DNA of 36,593 bases. Origin: an uncultured Croceitalea sp. Its GTDB lineage: Bacteria > Bacteroidota > Bacteroidia > Flavobacteriales > Flavobacteriaceae. The DNA is taken from NCBI GenBank assembly GCA_937926215.1, contig CALEYA010000172.1, positions 1 through 36,593 on the forward strand, given 5' to 3'. Positions 9,252 through 18,861 of the stretch are shown piece after piece. A program made the translations under genes and the position numbers. Below the pieces are notes generated by a model. The model saw only the letters and a program-made list of their open reading frames with translations. It ran no database searches and was not told the DNA's origin. Position 1 is the first letter of the stretch. Each line of letters opens with the position of its first letter.

Positions 9252-10457
9252 TTATGTGTTAACGGTACCATGTTGGGTATGGATAAACTTTTTGTTGGCG
9301 CCCTTTAACTTAAAAAGCGATAAAAACAGAATCCCAAAGGCTTTAGGCAATGTCCATAAGGCTACTACCGTTGCCTTGGTATAGAACTTTTTGGGAACCG
9401 CCATTAAAAATGCCAATAGGGTAAGTCCCGCAGCCGCATACCAGAGGTACGGGGGAACTACGACTGCAATAGGTAAAACGCCTATGCCAATTAAAAAGTA
9501 GCAAAACGTTATTCCAAAGACGATACCCAAAAGAAGAACCCTTGGCGGGGAAATCATTTGATATACCTTATCCGCAAAATCGATATTGCCTCTTAAGAAC
9601 AATTCCTTTATCCCCGCTAGGGCAAAACGTTTAAAGTATATTAATTGGGCAGAAAGCCATCGTTTTCTTTGATTGGCAAAAACTTCGGTTTTTTGGACCT
9701 TTTCATCCAGTACCAACGCCTCCTCCAAGTATTCAATAGTATTTCTACCTTTAAGCAACTTAAGTTCCAATTCCTTATCAAAACCGCCTACCGCTTCCAC
9801 ATTAGCCATCGTTTCCTTAAAAAATTTATACTCAAAGGCCATACCGGAACCTATAAGGGCCGAGGACAACCCCAACACACGATGCCCTTTTCTAAAAATA
9901 TGGTTGTTTACTTCCTCACTTATGGCATCCAATATGGCCATGGGGGTGTTGGTATTCTTTGCCACCCGATGTCCTTGGACTACCTGATATCCTCTATTAA
10001 AAGCGGTATTTATGCGCTCTATAAAATCAAATTCCATCACATTATCCGCATCCAGGATCAAGGCCACCTCAAAATCGTCACCAATGACTTCCATGGCCCG
10101 GTTAAGCGCTTTGGATTTTGTGCTTTTGTCAAAGGCGACCTTAACCAATTTGATGGGCAATCGCTCCAATTTTTGAAGCGTGAGTTCCTGAAAGGAATCT
10201 GCAATAACCACTACTTCAAAAAGCGCTTCCGGATAACTCTGCTCCAAGGCCCTTCTGGCAACCTCAACGATAACGGCATCCTCCTTATAACCGGGTATCA
10301 ATACGGCGACTTTGCGCTGTAGGTTTCCCTTATTGGGTTTTGAAAAACGGTTGAAGCGACCTGCCAACGAAAAGACGAACACATACAGGGCCGCGCTGCC
10401 AAAATAAACCAACAAGACAACCTCTAAAACGGCCAATAAAACATAGAATAACTGCAT
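9252..10457 (-). CDS. Membrane glycosyltransferase, GT2 family
   Basis: A 401-residue GT2 enzyme with one N-terminal membrane helix (about 5-30) and two to three C-terminal ones (about 300-375). Catalytic features in order are VLIPGYKED, IADS, ILDADN (DxD), YLEEALVLDEKV and the QRKRW acceptor-site motif. The order and topology resemble processive or polyprenyl-linked GT2 enzymes such as hyaluronan- or cellulose-synthase-like proteins, but it is shorter. It is the first gene after ugd (76 nt gap) and is likely cotranscribed with it. Confidence 0.86.
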   Translation of the reverse strand: MQLFYVLLAVLEVVLLVYFGSAALYVFVFSLAGRFNRFSKPNKGNLQRKVAVLIPGYKEDAVIVEVARRALEQSYPEALFEVVVIADSFQELTLQKLERLPIKLVKVAFDKSTKSKALNRAMEVIGDDFEVALILDADNVMEFDFIERINTAFNRGYQVVQGHRVAKNTNTPMAILDAISEEVNNHIFRKGHRVLGLSSALIGSGMAFEYKFFKETMANVEAVGGFDKELELKLLKGRNTIEYLEEALVLDEKVQKTEVFANQRKRWLSAQLIYFKRFALAGIKELFLRGNIDFADKVYQMISPPRVLLLGIVFGITFCYFLIGIGVLPIAVVVPPYLWYAAAGLTLLAFLMAVPKKFYTKATVVALWTLPKAFGILFLSLFKLKGANKKFIHTQHGTVNT

Positions 10458-10533
10458 ATAGGTCTTATTTTATTTGACTTTATAGGAATGAACTACCTCT
10501 GGGTTATACCCTTTGGCGGTGCCCATAAAAAGA

Positions 10534-11880
10534 TTATGCTTCTGCGGTAGCCTTTAAAGTAATAGGCTCCCTACCAATACTGTAATAATTAAATCCGTTG
10601 TCTTCCATCTCTTCTGGATCATAGATATTCCTCCCGTCAAAAATGGTCCGTTCGTTCATCAATTTTTCCATTATCCTAAAGTTGGGCATCCTAAACTCCG
10701 ACCATTCCGTAACCACGATCATAGCATCTGCATCAATACAAGCATCGTACTCATCTTTGGCATAATCGATTGAATTGCCCAAAATGCGTTCTGCTTCTTC
10801 CATAGCAACGGGATCATAGGCACGTATGTTGGCACCCATGGCCTTCAACTGTTCTATGATGACCAAAGAAGGTGCTTCTCGCATATCGTCCGTTTTAGGT
10901 TTGAAGGCCAAGCCCCAAAGTCCAAACTGCTTTCCTTTGAGGTTTTCCCCAAAGTGTTTCTTTATTTTTTCCACCAAGGTGGTTTTCTGTCTGTAGTTCA
11001 CCGCTTCCACGGCTTTTAGTACTTCTAAGGAGTGTCCATACTCATCTGCGGTACGTACCAAGGCTTGCACATCTTTTGGAAAACAACTACCACCATAACC
11101 GGTGCCGGGATAGATGAACTTGTTCCCTATCCTGGTATCAGAGCCTATGCCCTTGCGGACCAAGTCGACATTTGCGCCCACCAATTCGCATAGGTTGGCA
11201 ATGTCGTTCATAAAACTAATTTTGGTCGCTAACATGGAGTTGGCCGCATATTTGGTCATTTCCGAAGAAAAAATATCCATGAACAACAACGGATGGCCGT
11301 TCATTAAAAATGGCTTGTAGAGGCGTTTCATTACTTTCTCCGCCCGCTTACTTTCTATACCGACCACAATACGGTCGGGTTTTAAAAAGTCATCTACGGC
11401 ACTGCCTTCCTTTAAGAACTCTGGATTGGAAGCCACATCAAACGGAATGCGAACACCACGCTTAACCAGTTCTTCCTCTATAGCAGCCTTTACCTTGTAA
11501 GACGTTCCCACGGGCACCGTACTTTTGGTGATGATTACTTTGTAATCTTCCATGTGTTCCCCAATCTCACTGGCAACCCCTAAAACATATTTTAGATCGG
11601 CGCTTCCATCTTCATCAGGTGGGGTACCTACGGCAATAAAAACCGCATCACAACCCTGTATAGCCTTCTGTAAACTTGTGGTAAAAGAAATACGGCCTTT
11701 ATCAATATTACGTTCCAAGAGCGCATCAAGGCCCGGTTCGTAAATTGGGACCTCCCCATTGCGGAGCATATCAACTTTTTTCTTATCTATGTCAACACAA
11801 ATAACATTGATTCCTGTTTCTGCGAAACAGGTTCCGGTGACCAAGCCTACGTATCCTGTTCCAATTACTGCAATATTCAT
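10534..11880 (-). CDS. ugd: UDP-glucose 6-dehydrogenase
   Basis: NAD-dependent two-fold oxidation of UDP-glucose to UDP-glucuronate, which would supply an acidic sugar for the polymer. The 448-residue protein is full length, with NAD motif GTGYVGLVTG at the N-terminus, VGTPPDEDGSAD, the NPEFLKEGSA segment, GYGGSCFPKD with catalytic Cys266, and a C-terminal UDP-binding domain containing LWGLAFKPKTDDMREAPS. It heads the block of four glycosyltransferases and one acyltransferase and has its own copy of the shared-motif promoter. Together with rfbBACD this suggests a rhamnose- and uronate-containing EPS. Confidence 0.96.
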   Translation of the reverse strand: MNIAVIGTGYVGLVTGTCFAETGINVICVDIDKKKVDMLRNGEVPIYEPGLDALLERNIDKGRISFTTSLQKAIQGCDAVFIAVGTPPDEDGSADLKYVLGVASEIGEHMEDYKVIITKSTVPVGTSYKVKAAIEEELVKRGVRIPFDVASNPEFLKEGSAVDDFLKPDRIVVGIESKRAEKVMKRLYKPFLMNGHPLLFMDIFSSEMTKYAANSMLATKISFMNDIANLCELVGANVDLVRKGIGSDTRIGNKFIYPGTGYGGSCFPKDVQALVRTADEYGHSLEVLKAVEAVNYRQKTTLVEKIKKHFGENLKGKQFGLWGLAFKPKTDDMREAPSLVIIEQLKAMGANIRAYDPVAMEEAERILGNSIDYAKDEYDACIDADAMIVVTEWSEFRMPNFRIMEKLMNERTIFDGRNIYDPEEMEDNGFNYYSIGREPITLKATAEA

Positions 11881-11906
11881 TTTTTATGTTTTTTCTTAAT
11901 GTTTTG

Positions 11907-11953
11907 TAAATATTATCTTACAAAATTAAATATGAAAAATATTGTTGTGAAAC
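11907..11953 (-). promoter_or_regulatory. Shared-motif promoter of ugd block
   Basis: On the minus strand, GTTTCACAACA (11953-11943), 28 nt, then AATATTTA (11914-11907), 26 nt before the ugd start codon. The 20 bases at 11935-11954 are identical to 30220-30239 in front of the H-NOX gene. The -7 box is weaker here (A for T at its first position). The layout matches the other three copies exactly. Confidence 0.55.
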
Positions 11954-12032
11954 GTCCGCTTAACGTTGTATACCCCAATACCCAACCCTAAAAACCGGTA
12001 TTTCACCTACTTAAAAAAACAGAATCGATGCG

Positions 12033-12944
12033 TTATGCACGGACTTTGTGGCCTTTTAAATTCCAGAAGACCGCGGACCAAAACGCTTTTAAATGTTTGA
12101 ATTCCCGCTTAAAAAGAAAAGAAAAGGTGTTTTTGGGAATGGACACCACGACTTGAAACATCATACTAACAATCAACTGTGTTGCGTTAAAATTCCTTCG
12201 GGCAAAAACAATTCTATTCCTGGCGATGTAATACGTCTTTAACGGACTGAATTTTCCCGTAGCCAAGGACTCTTTATGTAAGATATACGACTTTGGTTGG
12301 TAGTAAATTTTATACCCTGCCCTTTTGATCATTTCTGCCCAATCGTGCTCCTCATAATACAGAAAGTAAAGTTCCGCCATCATGCCTACTTCATTCACCA
12401 CTTTTTTGGGCACCATCATAGCAGCACCGTGGATAGAGGCGGTTTCCCCGGGGGCATCAAAATTCCCATCATCTTTTTGGCGGTAGCCAATACTATGGTT
12501 CCTAATGGTCCAATGGTTCATAGGAGTGTATCCTGCATATTGGATCAAACTAGGGTCCCAGTGAAATTTTATCTTGGGGCTTACCATACCAATAGTGCTA
12601 TCTTCTTGCAGGGTTTTGACCAGGGGTTCCAGAAAATCACCTGGTACTACGGTATCGTTATTAATGAACAACAAGAATTCTCCCTTTGCCACTTTTACGC
12701 CAAGGTTATTGCCCCCCGCAAATCCAAGATTGGTGGTACTTTTGATCAACTGTACCTCTGGATATCGTTCTTTGATGATATCCGGTTTCTCATTAGGTGA
12801 TGCATTATCCACCACAATGACCTCATAATTCGGATAGGTCAGTGACTCCAGTGATGCCAGCATATCAAGGGTTACGGCGGCTTCATTGTAATTGATGGTA
12901 ATAATGGATACCAGCGGTTGCGAATTGTCTTTTGTTATTGGCAT
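12033..12944 (-). CDS. Glycosyltransferase family 2 (rhamnosyltransferase-like)
   Basis: A 303-residue GT2 enzyme of the WbbL-like group common among rhamnosyltransferases. It has IITINYNE, VIVVDNASPNE, TTNLGFAGGNN and the FINNDT metal-binding motif, then GAAMMVPKKV and YYEEHDWAEMIKRAGYK. No strong transmembrane helix is apparent. The dTDP-rhamnose pathway in the same window makes rhamnosyl transfer plausible but unproven. It follows the Wzy gene after a 119-nt gap and precedes ugd by 152 nt. No clear promoter was found in the 119-nt gap, so it may be the tail of the 20458-13064 transcript. Confidence 0.87.
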   Translation of the reverse strand: MPITKDNSQPLVSIITINYNEAAVTLDMLASLESLTYPNYEVIVVDNASPNEKPDIIKERYPEVQLIKSTTNLGFAGGNNLGVKVAKGEFLLFINNDTVVPGDFLEPLVKTLQEDSTIGMVSPKIKFHWDPSLIQYAGYTPMNHWTIRNHSIGYRQKDDGNFDAPGETASIHGAAMMVPKKVVNEVGMMAELYFLYYEEHDWAEMIKRAGYKIYYQPKSYILHKESLATGKFSPLKTYYIARNRIVFARRNFNATQLIVSMMFQVVVSIPKNTFSFLFKREFKHLKAFWSAVFWNLKGHKVRA

Positions 12945-13063
12945 AACACCGTATTTTTCTTTGCAGCCGTTCTATCGACTTACAAGATTAATTTCTGATT
13001 CGTTTTACTTCATGGAGGGGCATAAATTGCTACAAACCCATGAAAGTTCCATTCCGTTTGCAC

Positions 13064-14542
13064 CTAGGCTACTTCGATGCTATTTTCATTGGATGGCCCC
13101 TTGCGCTCCTGTATTTCCTTATCCCATTTTGGGGACCAAAAAATGAATACCATGGTGGTATACATAAGCAAACATGTTGGGAACTGCCCAAATACCCCAT
13201 TGCCGTAAGATGCCAGCATAATCCCGGCCATCCCGCAGACCAAGGCAGTTATCTGTCCCTTTAGCCAATCGTCCCGTATTTTGTACATCACATTATAAGC
13301 TCCTGTTATCAGCACAAAGAATAGGATGAACAGGTGCAAATACAAGCCCACGATACCGGTATCCGCCCAAACCGCTACAAACCAACTGTCCGTTGCAGTA
13401 TTGGCCAAAAAGGTATTTGGGGAGAAGCGCTTTCCCCAGTTTCCCGTAGAACCAATTCCGCCACCTATTGGGCGTGTGGCCAAATAGCCCTTAAGCTTTG
13501 CCTGATTGATCCTTCGCATTTCCAAAGAGGCATCGTTAGGGTCAAAAGCGGTTCGCATGCGCCTTATTTGGTCATTATCATTTCCAATGGTGGTGTATTT
13601 AAAAAAGACGAAGACCCCTATTCCGGCCACTACCCCCAACACAATACTGGGAATATGCTTGCGTACCAGAATAAACATCACCCCGCCCATAGCCGGAACG
13701 GCAATGGCACCCCGGGTACCGGAAATCATCATCCCCAGTAACCCGGCCATTGCAACTACGGCACAAAATATTTGAAACTTTCTATTCTTTGCAAAGAGGG
13801 TCAATACCCCAAAAACAACACCTGTATGTCCTTGCGAGGCTCCAAATTGTCCTGCATCGGAATAAAAAGAGAAAATTCTAAGTTTTCCAAAGAGAATGTG
13901 GGTCACATCGCCACCTGCATCCAACCAGGCTTGCTCCCATTTATCCACACCAAAAATCAGCTGTTGCATTCCCTTTAAGGTGGCCAACAATGAGAGTGCT
14001 CCCCAAATGAGAAAGAATAGCTGCATATCCGCCCGTTTATTGAATAGAATAAACAGTAGGGGTATAAAAAGCCATTGGTAGAGTGCCAAACCCCGCATAG
14101 CATAAAACCATGCGGCGATACTTACCGCTTCCGGGTTTACGATTTGCAATATGGCGTAGCCAAACCAAATGGACACCAACAATGTAAGTTGGGAGCCCGC
14201 CCTGTTCCATGGTACTTTTATCTTGAACGCTTTAAAGAAAAGTGAGAAGTACATCAGTACCATAAGACCATCCATCAACAGTCCCCAGGTCATGGGAATG
14301 TACCGGCCAATGCCCAAAACGAAAAAATTAAAAGCAAGTACGGTGACGATACCAATCCTTGGATTGATAAAAAGTGCCCCCACATAAATGGCCACCAGCG
14401 GTAAAACCACAATGGCAATACCTGCAACCAACCCCTTGGTGGCAGTTAAGTGTGCGGTTAACAATACCACAGAGAGTAGCAACAAAACCGGAACCGGTTT
14501 TCGCATGTGATCCGCCCCATATGTTCTTAAAAAAGGATTCAT
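13064..14542 (-). CDS. O-antigen ligase/polymerase-like protein (Wzy)
   Basis: A 492-residue polytopic membrane protein with about ten to twelve hydrophobic helices and a large extracytoplasmic loop in its second half (around FDPNDASLEMRRINQAK). This layout is typical of Wzy polymerases and O-antigen ligases (Wzy_C family). The ISGTRGAIAVP helix and the GGIGSTGNWGKRF loop resemble conserved Wzy_C regions. It overlaps the flippase gene by 4 nt. Its place beside Wzx and Wzc supports EPS polymerase over ligase, but sequence alone does not separate the two. Confidence 0.8.
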   Translation of the reverse strand: MNPFLRTYGADHMRKPVPVLLLLSVVLLTAHLTATKGLVAGIAIVVLPLVAIYVGALFINPRIGIVTVLAFNFFVLGIGRYIPMTWGLLMDGLMVLMYFSLFFKAFKIKVPWNRAGSQLTLLVSIWFGYAILQIVNPEAVSIAAWFYAMRGLALYQWLFIPLLFILFNKRADMQLFFLIWGALSLLATLKGMQQLIFGVDKWEQAWLDAGGDVTHILFGKLRIFSFYSDAGQFGASQGHTGVVFGVLTLFAKNRKFQIFCAVVAMAGLLGMMISGTRGAIAVPAMGGVMFILVRKHIPSIVLGVVAGIGVFVFFKYTTIGNDNDQIRRMRTAFDPNDASLEMRRINQAKLKGYLATRPIGGGIGSTGNWGKRFSPNTFLANTATDSWFVAVWADTGIVGLYLHLFILFFVLITGAYNVMYKIRDDWLKGQITALVCGMAGIMLASYGNGVFGQFPTCLLMYTTMVFIFWSPKWDKEIQERKGPSNENSIEVA

Positions 14543-15885
14543 TGGGCCAGATGTGTTTTGATATTCTTAAAGAAGGAAAAGCTTTCTACAAACAGTTGTC
14601 TTATATGGATCTTTAGTTCCTTTCTCACATAAAAGAAGCCCAAAAAGATGCCAATTAGCGTAAAAAGCACCGTGCCTACGGCGACCGCCACAAGGCTTTT
14701 AAAAACAAAAACGGCTATGATATCTACCAAAATATTGGCACTGGTCATAACCAATACTTTATAAAGGTTATACTTGGGCCTGTTTAAACTGTCCAACAAG
14801 ACCCCCGTAAAGCGATCAATGGGCAATAACATGACATAGAGTGTAAACACCTTAAAAATTAGCGTGAGTAAAGGCAGTGCCTCTTTGTAGGCTTCACCTC
14901 CTAAAATAAGGATGAGTTCCTCCGCAAAAACAAAGCTCACCAAGGCTACCGGCAAAAACAAGAGGGTAACCGTACCGGAGTAGGTATAGAACAGTTTTCT
15001 GGCACCAAGTTTATCGCCCTCCACACACTTTTTGGACATTCTGGGATAGGCCGTCATAGAAAAACTATGCAAGGGTATCCCCAATAAATCCGTCAATTTT
15101 AAGGGAATGGCATACATGGCAATACCCGCCGACCCAAGAAAGGGGCTCAACCCAATAATAAAGGTATCCGCGCTTTTTAAAAGGCTGGAACTTATTAGGG
15201 TTCCCATGGAGTATTTGCCAAAATTGATCAGCTCTTTCTCCATTTTTCTTTGTGTATGTTTAACATGTACCAAGCCGTCCCATTGTTTGACCGTGCACCA
15301 CAAACCGGATATAAGGTTGACCAAAATATTGACGACAATAATGGGCACAAGTCCCCACCGCAATAACCAGTGATTGGCTACCAAGAACACCAAAAACAAG
15401 CCTACATTAGCAAGGCGCACCACCATCATCCTATTAAAATTCTGCTGTGCCTGAAAAAGTGCCATGGCATTGTTCCAACTTAAGTTTCCCAATGCCAATA
15501 AAGGATACCAGACCAAAAAAAGATGGTAACCATAGGTAATTTCTATCTGCGCTAAGGTTTTTAACCCAAGTAACGACCAACACAAGCCAGCGATGACCAA
15601 TACCAAAATGGCATTTATCTTAAACGTAGCCCCCAGCACTGTTCGTTGTAATTGATCATCTGCCCCGGACAAGGCCCTCACAGCGGCAGTCCTGGTCAGT
15701 CCAAAGCGTAAAAGATCTACAAAGGTGGCCAAGGTGATGAACAACACCCAGTCCCCAAAGGACTCTTTGGGCAATTGCCGTGTCAACAGCATAAAACTCA
15801 ATAGACCAGAAGCGGCCACACTTACATTGGAGAGCAATGAGGCCAAGTTTTTTTCCTTCCCTAATTTTTTAAGTTTGTTCCACAT
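14539..15885 (-). CDS. Polysaccharide flippase (Wzx / MOP superfamily)
   Basis: A 448-residue membrane protein with about twelve to fourteen hydrophobic helices, beginning NLASLLSNVSVAASGLLSFMLLTRQLPKE cut here as the family's usual first helix and loop (residues 12-40). It belongs to the RfbX/MATE-like MOP family and would translocate undecaprenyl-linked repeat units across the inner membrane. Its ATG shares one base with the Wzc stop (TAATG arrangement) and its stop overlaps the Wzy start by 4 nt, giving tight coupling Wzc-Wzx-Wzy. Confidence 0.85.
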   Translation of the reverse strand: MWNKLKKLGKEKNLASLLSNVSVAASGLLSFMLLTRQLPKESFGDWVLFITLATFVDLLRFGLTRTAAVRALSGADDQLQRTVLGATFKINAILVLVIAGLCWSLLGLKTLAQIEITYGYHLFLVWYPLLALGNLSWNNAMALFQAQQNFNRMMVVRLANVGLFLVFLVANHWLLRWGLVPIIVVNILVNLISGLWCTVKQWDGLVHVKHTQRKMEKELINFGKYSMGTLISSSLLKSADTFIIGLSPFLGSAGIAMYAIPLKLTDLLGIPLHSFSMTAYPRMSKKCVEGDKLGARKLFYTYSGTVTLLFLPVALVSFVFAEELILILGGEAYKEALPLLTLIFKVFTLYVMLLPIDRFTGVLLDSLNRPKYNLYKVLVMTSANILVDIIAVFVFKSLVAVAVGTVLFTLIGIFLGFFYVRKELKIHIRQLFVESFSFFKNIKTHLAQ

Positions 15886-18116
15886 TAGGCTACCGATTTT
15901 TTATTGAAGAACCTAAATTGGACTACCTGTTTTACGATCCTTCGTATCAAAGATCTTTTCTTGGGCAGTTCCCCCAAAACGGTTTCCATTTCCAAAACCT
16001 TGACCCCATTTAAAATGATGGTCGGTTCCGGACCTGTAGTAGCTTCGTTAAAGAGCGTCAACGCATTTTCATCTGCTTCGCCCCATGCGCGGTTAGCCCG
16101 TGTTACCAAAAAGGTATAATCCATGGTAGCCGCCAATTTTACCGGAAAAGGGTTTCTTATGATACTTGGGATTTCCAACACCACAAAATCAAATTCTTGG
16201 GAACTATAGATATTGGCATTTCCATCAAATTCTTCTACACGTCCTATTTTATACAACTGATCACTAACCTCATAATTGATTTTATGGTATTGCGGACTGG
16301 CGATCTCCAAGTCAAATTCATCATAGGTAATATGCAGGGTCTTATAACCCAATTCGCATAATTTGGCAATCAGATTTTGGCAAATAAAGGTTTTCCCCTC
16401 ATTATCTTGGGTGGAAAACAGCATGTTCACCACAGGCTGATTGCCCTCCGTTTTTTTAAATTGATTGAGCAAGACATTTCTGGAAATAGCGGTCACCGCT
16501 TTATTTTGGATGTATTCGTAATCGATTTTCTTATCCTCTAAGTTGATGACGGGGAAAATAGAGGACACTTTTAGCCCTATTTTATCCTCGGCCCTTGTTG
16601 CCGTTTTGATATTGCCATCCAAAAACTCCAGTACCAAAACGGTAATAGCCACCAATAGGAACCCAACAATTCCAGCTACGGCCACTAACATCATACGCTT
16701 ACTGGGTTTTGGGCTTATGGGGTAATAGGGAACCTCGGTCAATTTGATATTGGATTTTAGCTCCACGTTCTGTTGGCGCAGTTTTGCCAAACCTAAGCTG
16801 TGCAAGAGGCTTAGGTATTCGCGTTCCGCAATATCAATTTTACGCTCCAAGCGTTTCATGGTAGCCCCTAAGGGCGAAAAGCGCTGGTACAGTGCATCAA
16901 ACTCCTTGCGTTTTTGTTCCATTACCTTAAGCTGTGCGCCATAACCTTCATAATCCGTGGTATATCGCAACCAATCGGACAGAATACTGGTGGATGCCAC
17001 ACTCTTACTGTCAAAATCCGTTTGGTACAATTGTTCTACTTCTTGGGCCAGCTCACGCTCCACTTGTTCCACCGCTATGGTATTATCCGCCACTTTTTTG
17101 GTGCTTTCCATTACTTTTATGGAATCGTTTTCAATACCCAAGGTTTCCATTGAAATCTGAAAATTTAGCGCGGACAATTGCTTTCTAAGGTCCATGATAC
17201 GTTCACTGGCAATCCGTTTTTTCTCGTGGGTTTCCAGTTTACCTTCCAAGTTGGTGATAATGGCCCTCGCAGCATGGAACTTTCTGTATACCTCAAAATA
17301 TTTAATTTCAAATTCTTCTTTTTCCGCCGCTATATGCTTGGTCTGCTCGTAGTAATTGATAACATTATGGGTACGGTTAAAATTGAGAAGATCATCTTCT
17401 GCAATTTTTAGGTCGTTGGTAGAATCGTCCAATTGGTTTTGAAAGTACTTCACTACGGCATCAGATTGGTTCACCTTAATATCGGCATTGAGTTTTACAA
17501 ATACCTCACAGAGGATAACCAAGGTATTTTGGCAAATGGCCGCATCATCGGACTCGTATTCAATATCTACAAAATCACTGTTCGATATCCTTCTAAGCCC
17601 TATTTTTCCTGTAATTTTTTCGATACTGTAGTCCGGATGGTCCAGATTGATGAGTTCGTAAATAAAATTGGAGTGATTGGAATTTTTGAGTGCTTTAAAA
17701 TTTTCCAAGGTCTTGTCCACGTCACCTTTGACTACCACTTGTTTGATCACTTCCGGCACCATTTCTTGTAGGCGTTCCATTTTTGCCTGGGAAATTATTT
17801 TGGGATTCATGCTATCCAATGCCATATGCTGTGCAAAAAGCTGCATCCCAACCATCTCAATGGTCGTTCTGGCCTTAATGAGGTTCAACAGGTTGTCATA
17901 AGCAGTATTGGCGGCCCTAAAATCCACTTTGGTATTTTCCAATTCTATACTGGATCCTGAGGCGATTCCCGTATACACCCTTGCTTTGGAATTATAGACC
18001 TTTGGTTCGTTCTGTGTGAGAAAGAACACCAAGGACGCCAATATAATGGGCATGACTATAAGCAGTCCGGCATGCCTTAATAAAAGCCTAACAAAAAAGA
18101 GTAAGTTGAATTTCAT
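15885..18116 (-). CDS. Wzc-like chain-length regulator with degenerate kinase domain
   Basis: A 743-residue polysaccharide co-polymerase. It has a first membrane helix at about 15-33, a long periplasmic coiled-coil Wzz region (about 35-465), a second helix near 475-500 and a cytoplasmic P-loop domain. The Walker A-like segment TQDNEGKTF (569-577) keeps GKT. However, the Walker A' position reads LHITYDEFD rather than the usual LLIDxDxR, and the C-terminus (FRFFNKKSVA) has no tyrosine cluster. It is therefore probably an inactive or altered BY-kinase that still controls chain length with Wzy. It lies 2 nt after the TolC-like gene. Confidence 0.85.
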   Translation of the reverse strand: MKFNLLFFVRLLLRHAGLLIVMPIILASLVFFLTQNEPKVYNSKARVYTGIASGSSIELENTKVDFRAANTAYDNLLNLIKARTTIEMVGMQLFAQHMALDSMNPKIISQAKMERLQEMVPEVIKQVVVKGDVDKTLENFKALKNSNHSNFIYELINLDHPDYSIEKITGKIGLRRISNSDFVDIEYESDDAAICQNTLVILCEVFVKLNADIKVNQSDAVVKYFQNQLDDSTNDLKIAEDDLLNFNRTHNVINYYEQTKHIAAEKEEFEIKYFEVYRKFHAARAIITNLEGKLETHEKKRIASERIMDLRKQLSALNFQISMETLGIENDSIKVMESTKKVADNTIAVEQVERELAQEVEQLYQTDFDSKSVASTSILSDWLRYTTDYEGYGAQLKVMEQKRKEFDALYQRFSPLGATMKRLERKIDIAEREYLSLLHSLGLAKLRQQNVELKSNIKLTEVPYYPISPKPSKRMMLVAVAGIVGFLLVAITVLVLEFLDGNIKTATRAEDKIGLKVSSIFPVINLEDKKIDYEYIQNKAVTAISRNVLLNQFKKTEGNQPVVNMLFSTQDNEGKTFICQNLIAKLCELGYKTLHITYDEFDLEIASPQYHKINYEVSDQLYKIGRVEEFDGNANIYSSQEFDFVVLEIPSIIRNPFPVKLAATMDYTFLVTRANRAWGEADENALTLFNEATTGPEPTIILNGVKVLEMETVLGELPKKRSLIRRIVKQVVQFRFFNKKSVA

Positions 18117-18118
18117 CC

Positions 18119-18859
18119 TTAGATTTCAAAATCATAACCGGAAATGTTCCGGAGGGCCATGACCGCTGCTACAAAATCCGATCGTAACAGTTCATAGTTC
18201 ATGGTGGCTTGGTTCATCATTTGTTGTAGCCTGGTATATTCCGTAATATTGATGGTGCCATTGGCAAAGTCCTTTTCCGCGCGTATGGACTGCACCCTGA
18301 AGTTGTCTACGATAGAACTGGAGATGAAGAACAAACGGTGGATTTTAAGCAAGTCGTTATACATGGAAACCACTTTTTGGGCCAGTTCCATTTCCGCTAC
18401 CTCGGTCTCATAGCGTGCTTTTTTTGCCTCTCCTTTTTTACTAAGGATATTGGCCCGTCTGTTAATTATCGCGGAAAGTGGCAGTCTTAAGGAAACACCT
18501 ACCTGATACCTGCTCTGCTCCGTGGAAAACAACGCCTGACTTTGGGGGTCCCCCGCAATTTGGGAATTGCTCAAATTATCAAAGACACCGTAATTGTAGC
18601 CGGCTTCCAAATTAATGTATTGCAACCATGCCCGTTGTTCAAAAGATACCACACCATCCCTGTATTGCTGTTCGTTTATGGTCACTTTTAAAAAGGGCGA
18701 ATGCTCCTTTGCCCGCGCTATTAGCGTATCTAACGGCGGTAATTTTTTGCTGATATCATTGTCCTCTAAACCTTTGACAATAAACTCATTTATAGACTGT
18801 GCACTGCCAACATTTCCAAGTATTAGCAGTACCAGAATCAAAATCTCCCGAATCTTCAT
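18119..18859 (-). CDS. Half-length TolC-like outer-membrane efflux protein
   Basis: The 246-residue protein starts with a signal peptide (MKIREILILVLLILGNVGSA). It shows one OEP-type unit: paired long helices flanking beta-strand-like segments (YRDGVVSFEQRAW, YQVGVSLRLPLSAIINRR, NGTINITEYTRLQ). TolC proteins are usually about 430-500 residues with two such units, so this is about half size yet has its own start, stop and tight 2-nt gaps on both sides. It may form a larger oligomer or be a structural accessory of EPS export. No Wza-type protein is encoded in the window, so a role as replacement exit is possible but inferred. Confidence 0.7.
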   Translation of the reverse strand: MKIREILILVLLILGNVGSAQSINEFIVKGLEDNDISKKLPPLDTLIARAKEHSPFLKVTINEQQYRDGVVSFEQRAWLQYINLEAGYNYGVFDNLSNSQIAGDPQSQALFSTEQSRYQVGVSLRLPLSAIINRRANILSKKGEAKKARYETEVAEMELAQKVVSMYNDLLKIHRLFFISSSIVDNFRVQSIRAEKDFANGTINITEYTRLQQMMNQATMNYELLRSDFVAAVMALRNISGYDFEI

Positions 18860-18861
18860 TC

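Noticed and set aside
9645-10322. 225-codon plus-strand frame opposite the GT2 gene
   Set aside because: Antisense shadow of a gene with intact DxD and QRKRW motifs; no recognisable domain on the plus strand.
10458-10533. GGGTTATACCC palindrome as a terminator after ugd
   Set aside because: Only a 4-bp stem with no U-tract on the minus strand. The downstream genes continue on the same strand, so cotranscription is more likely.
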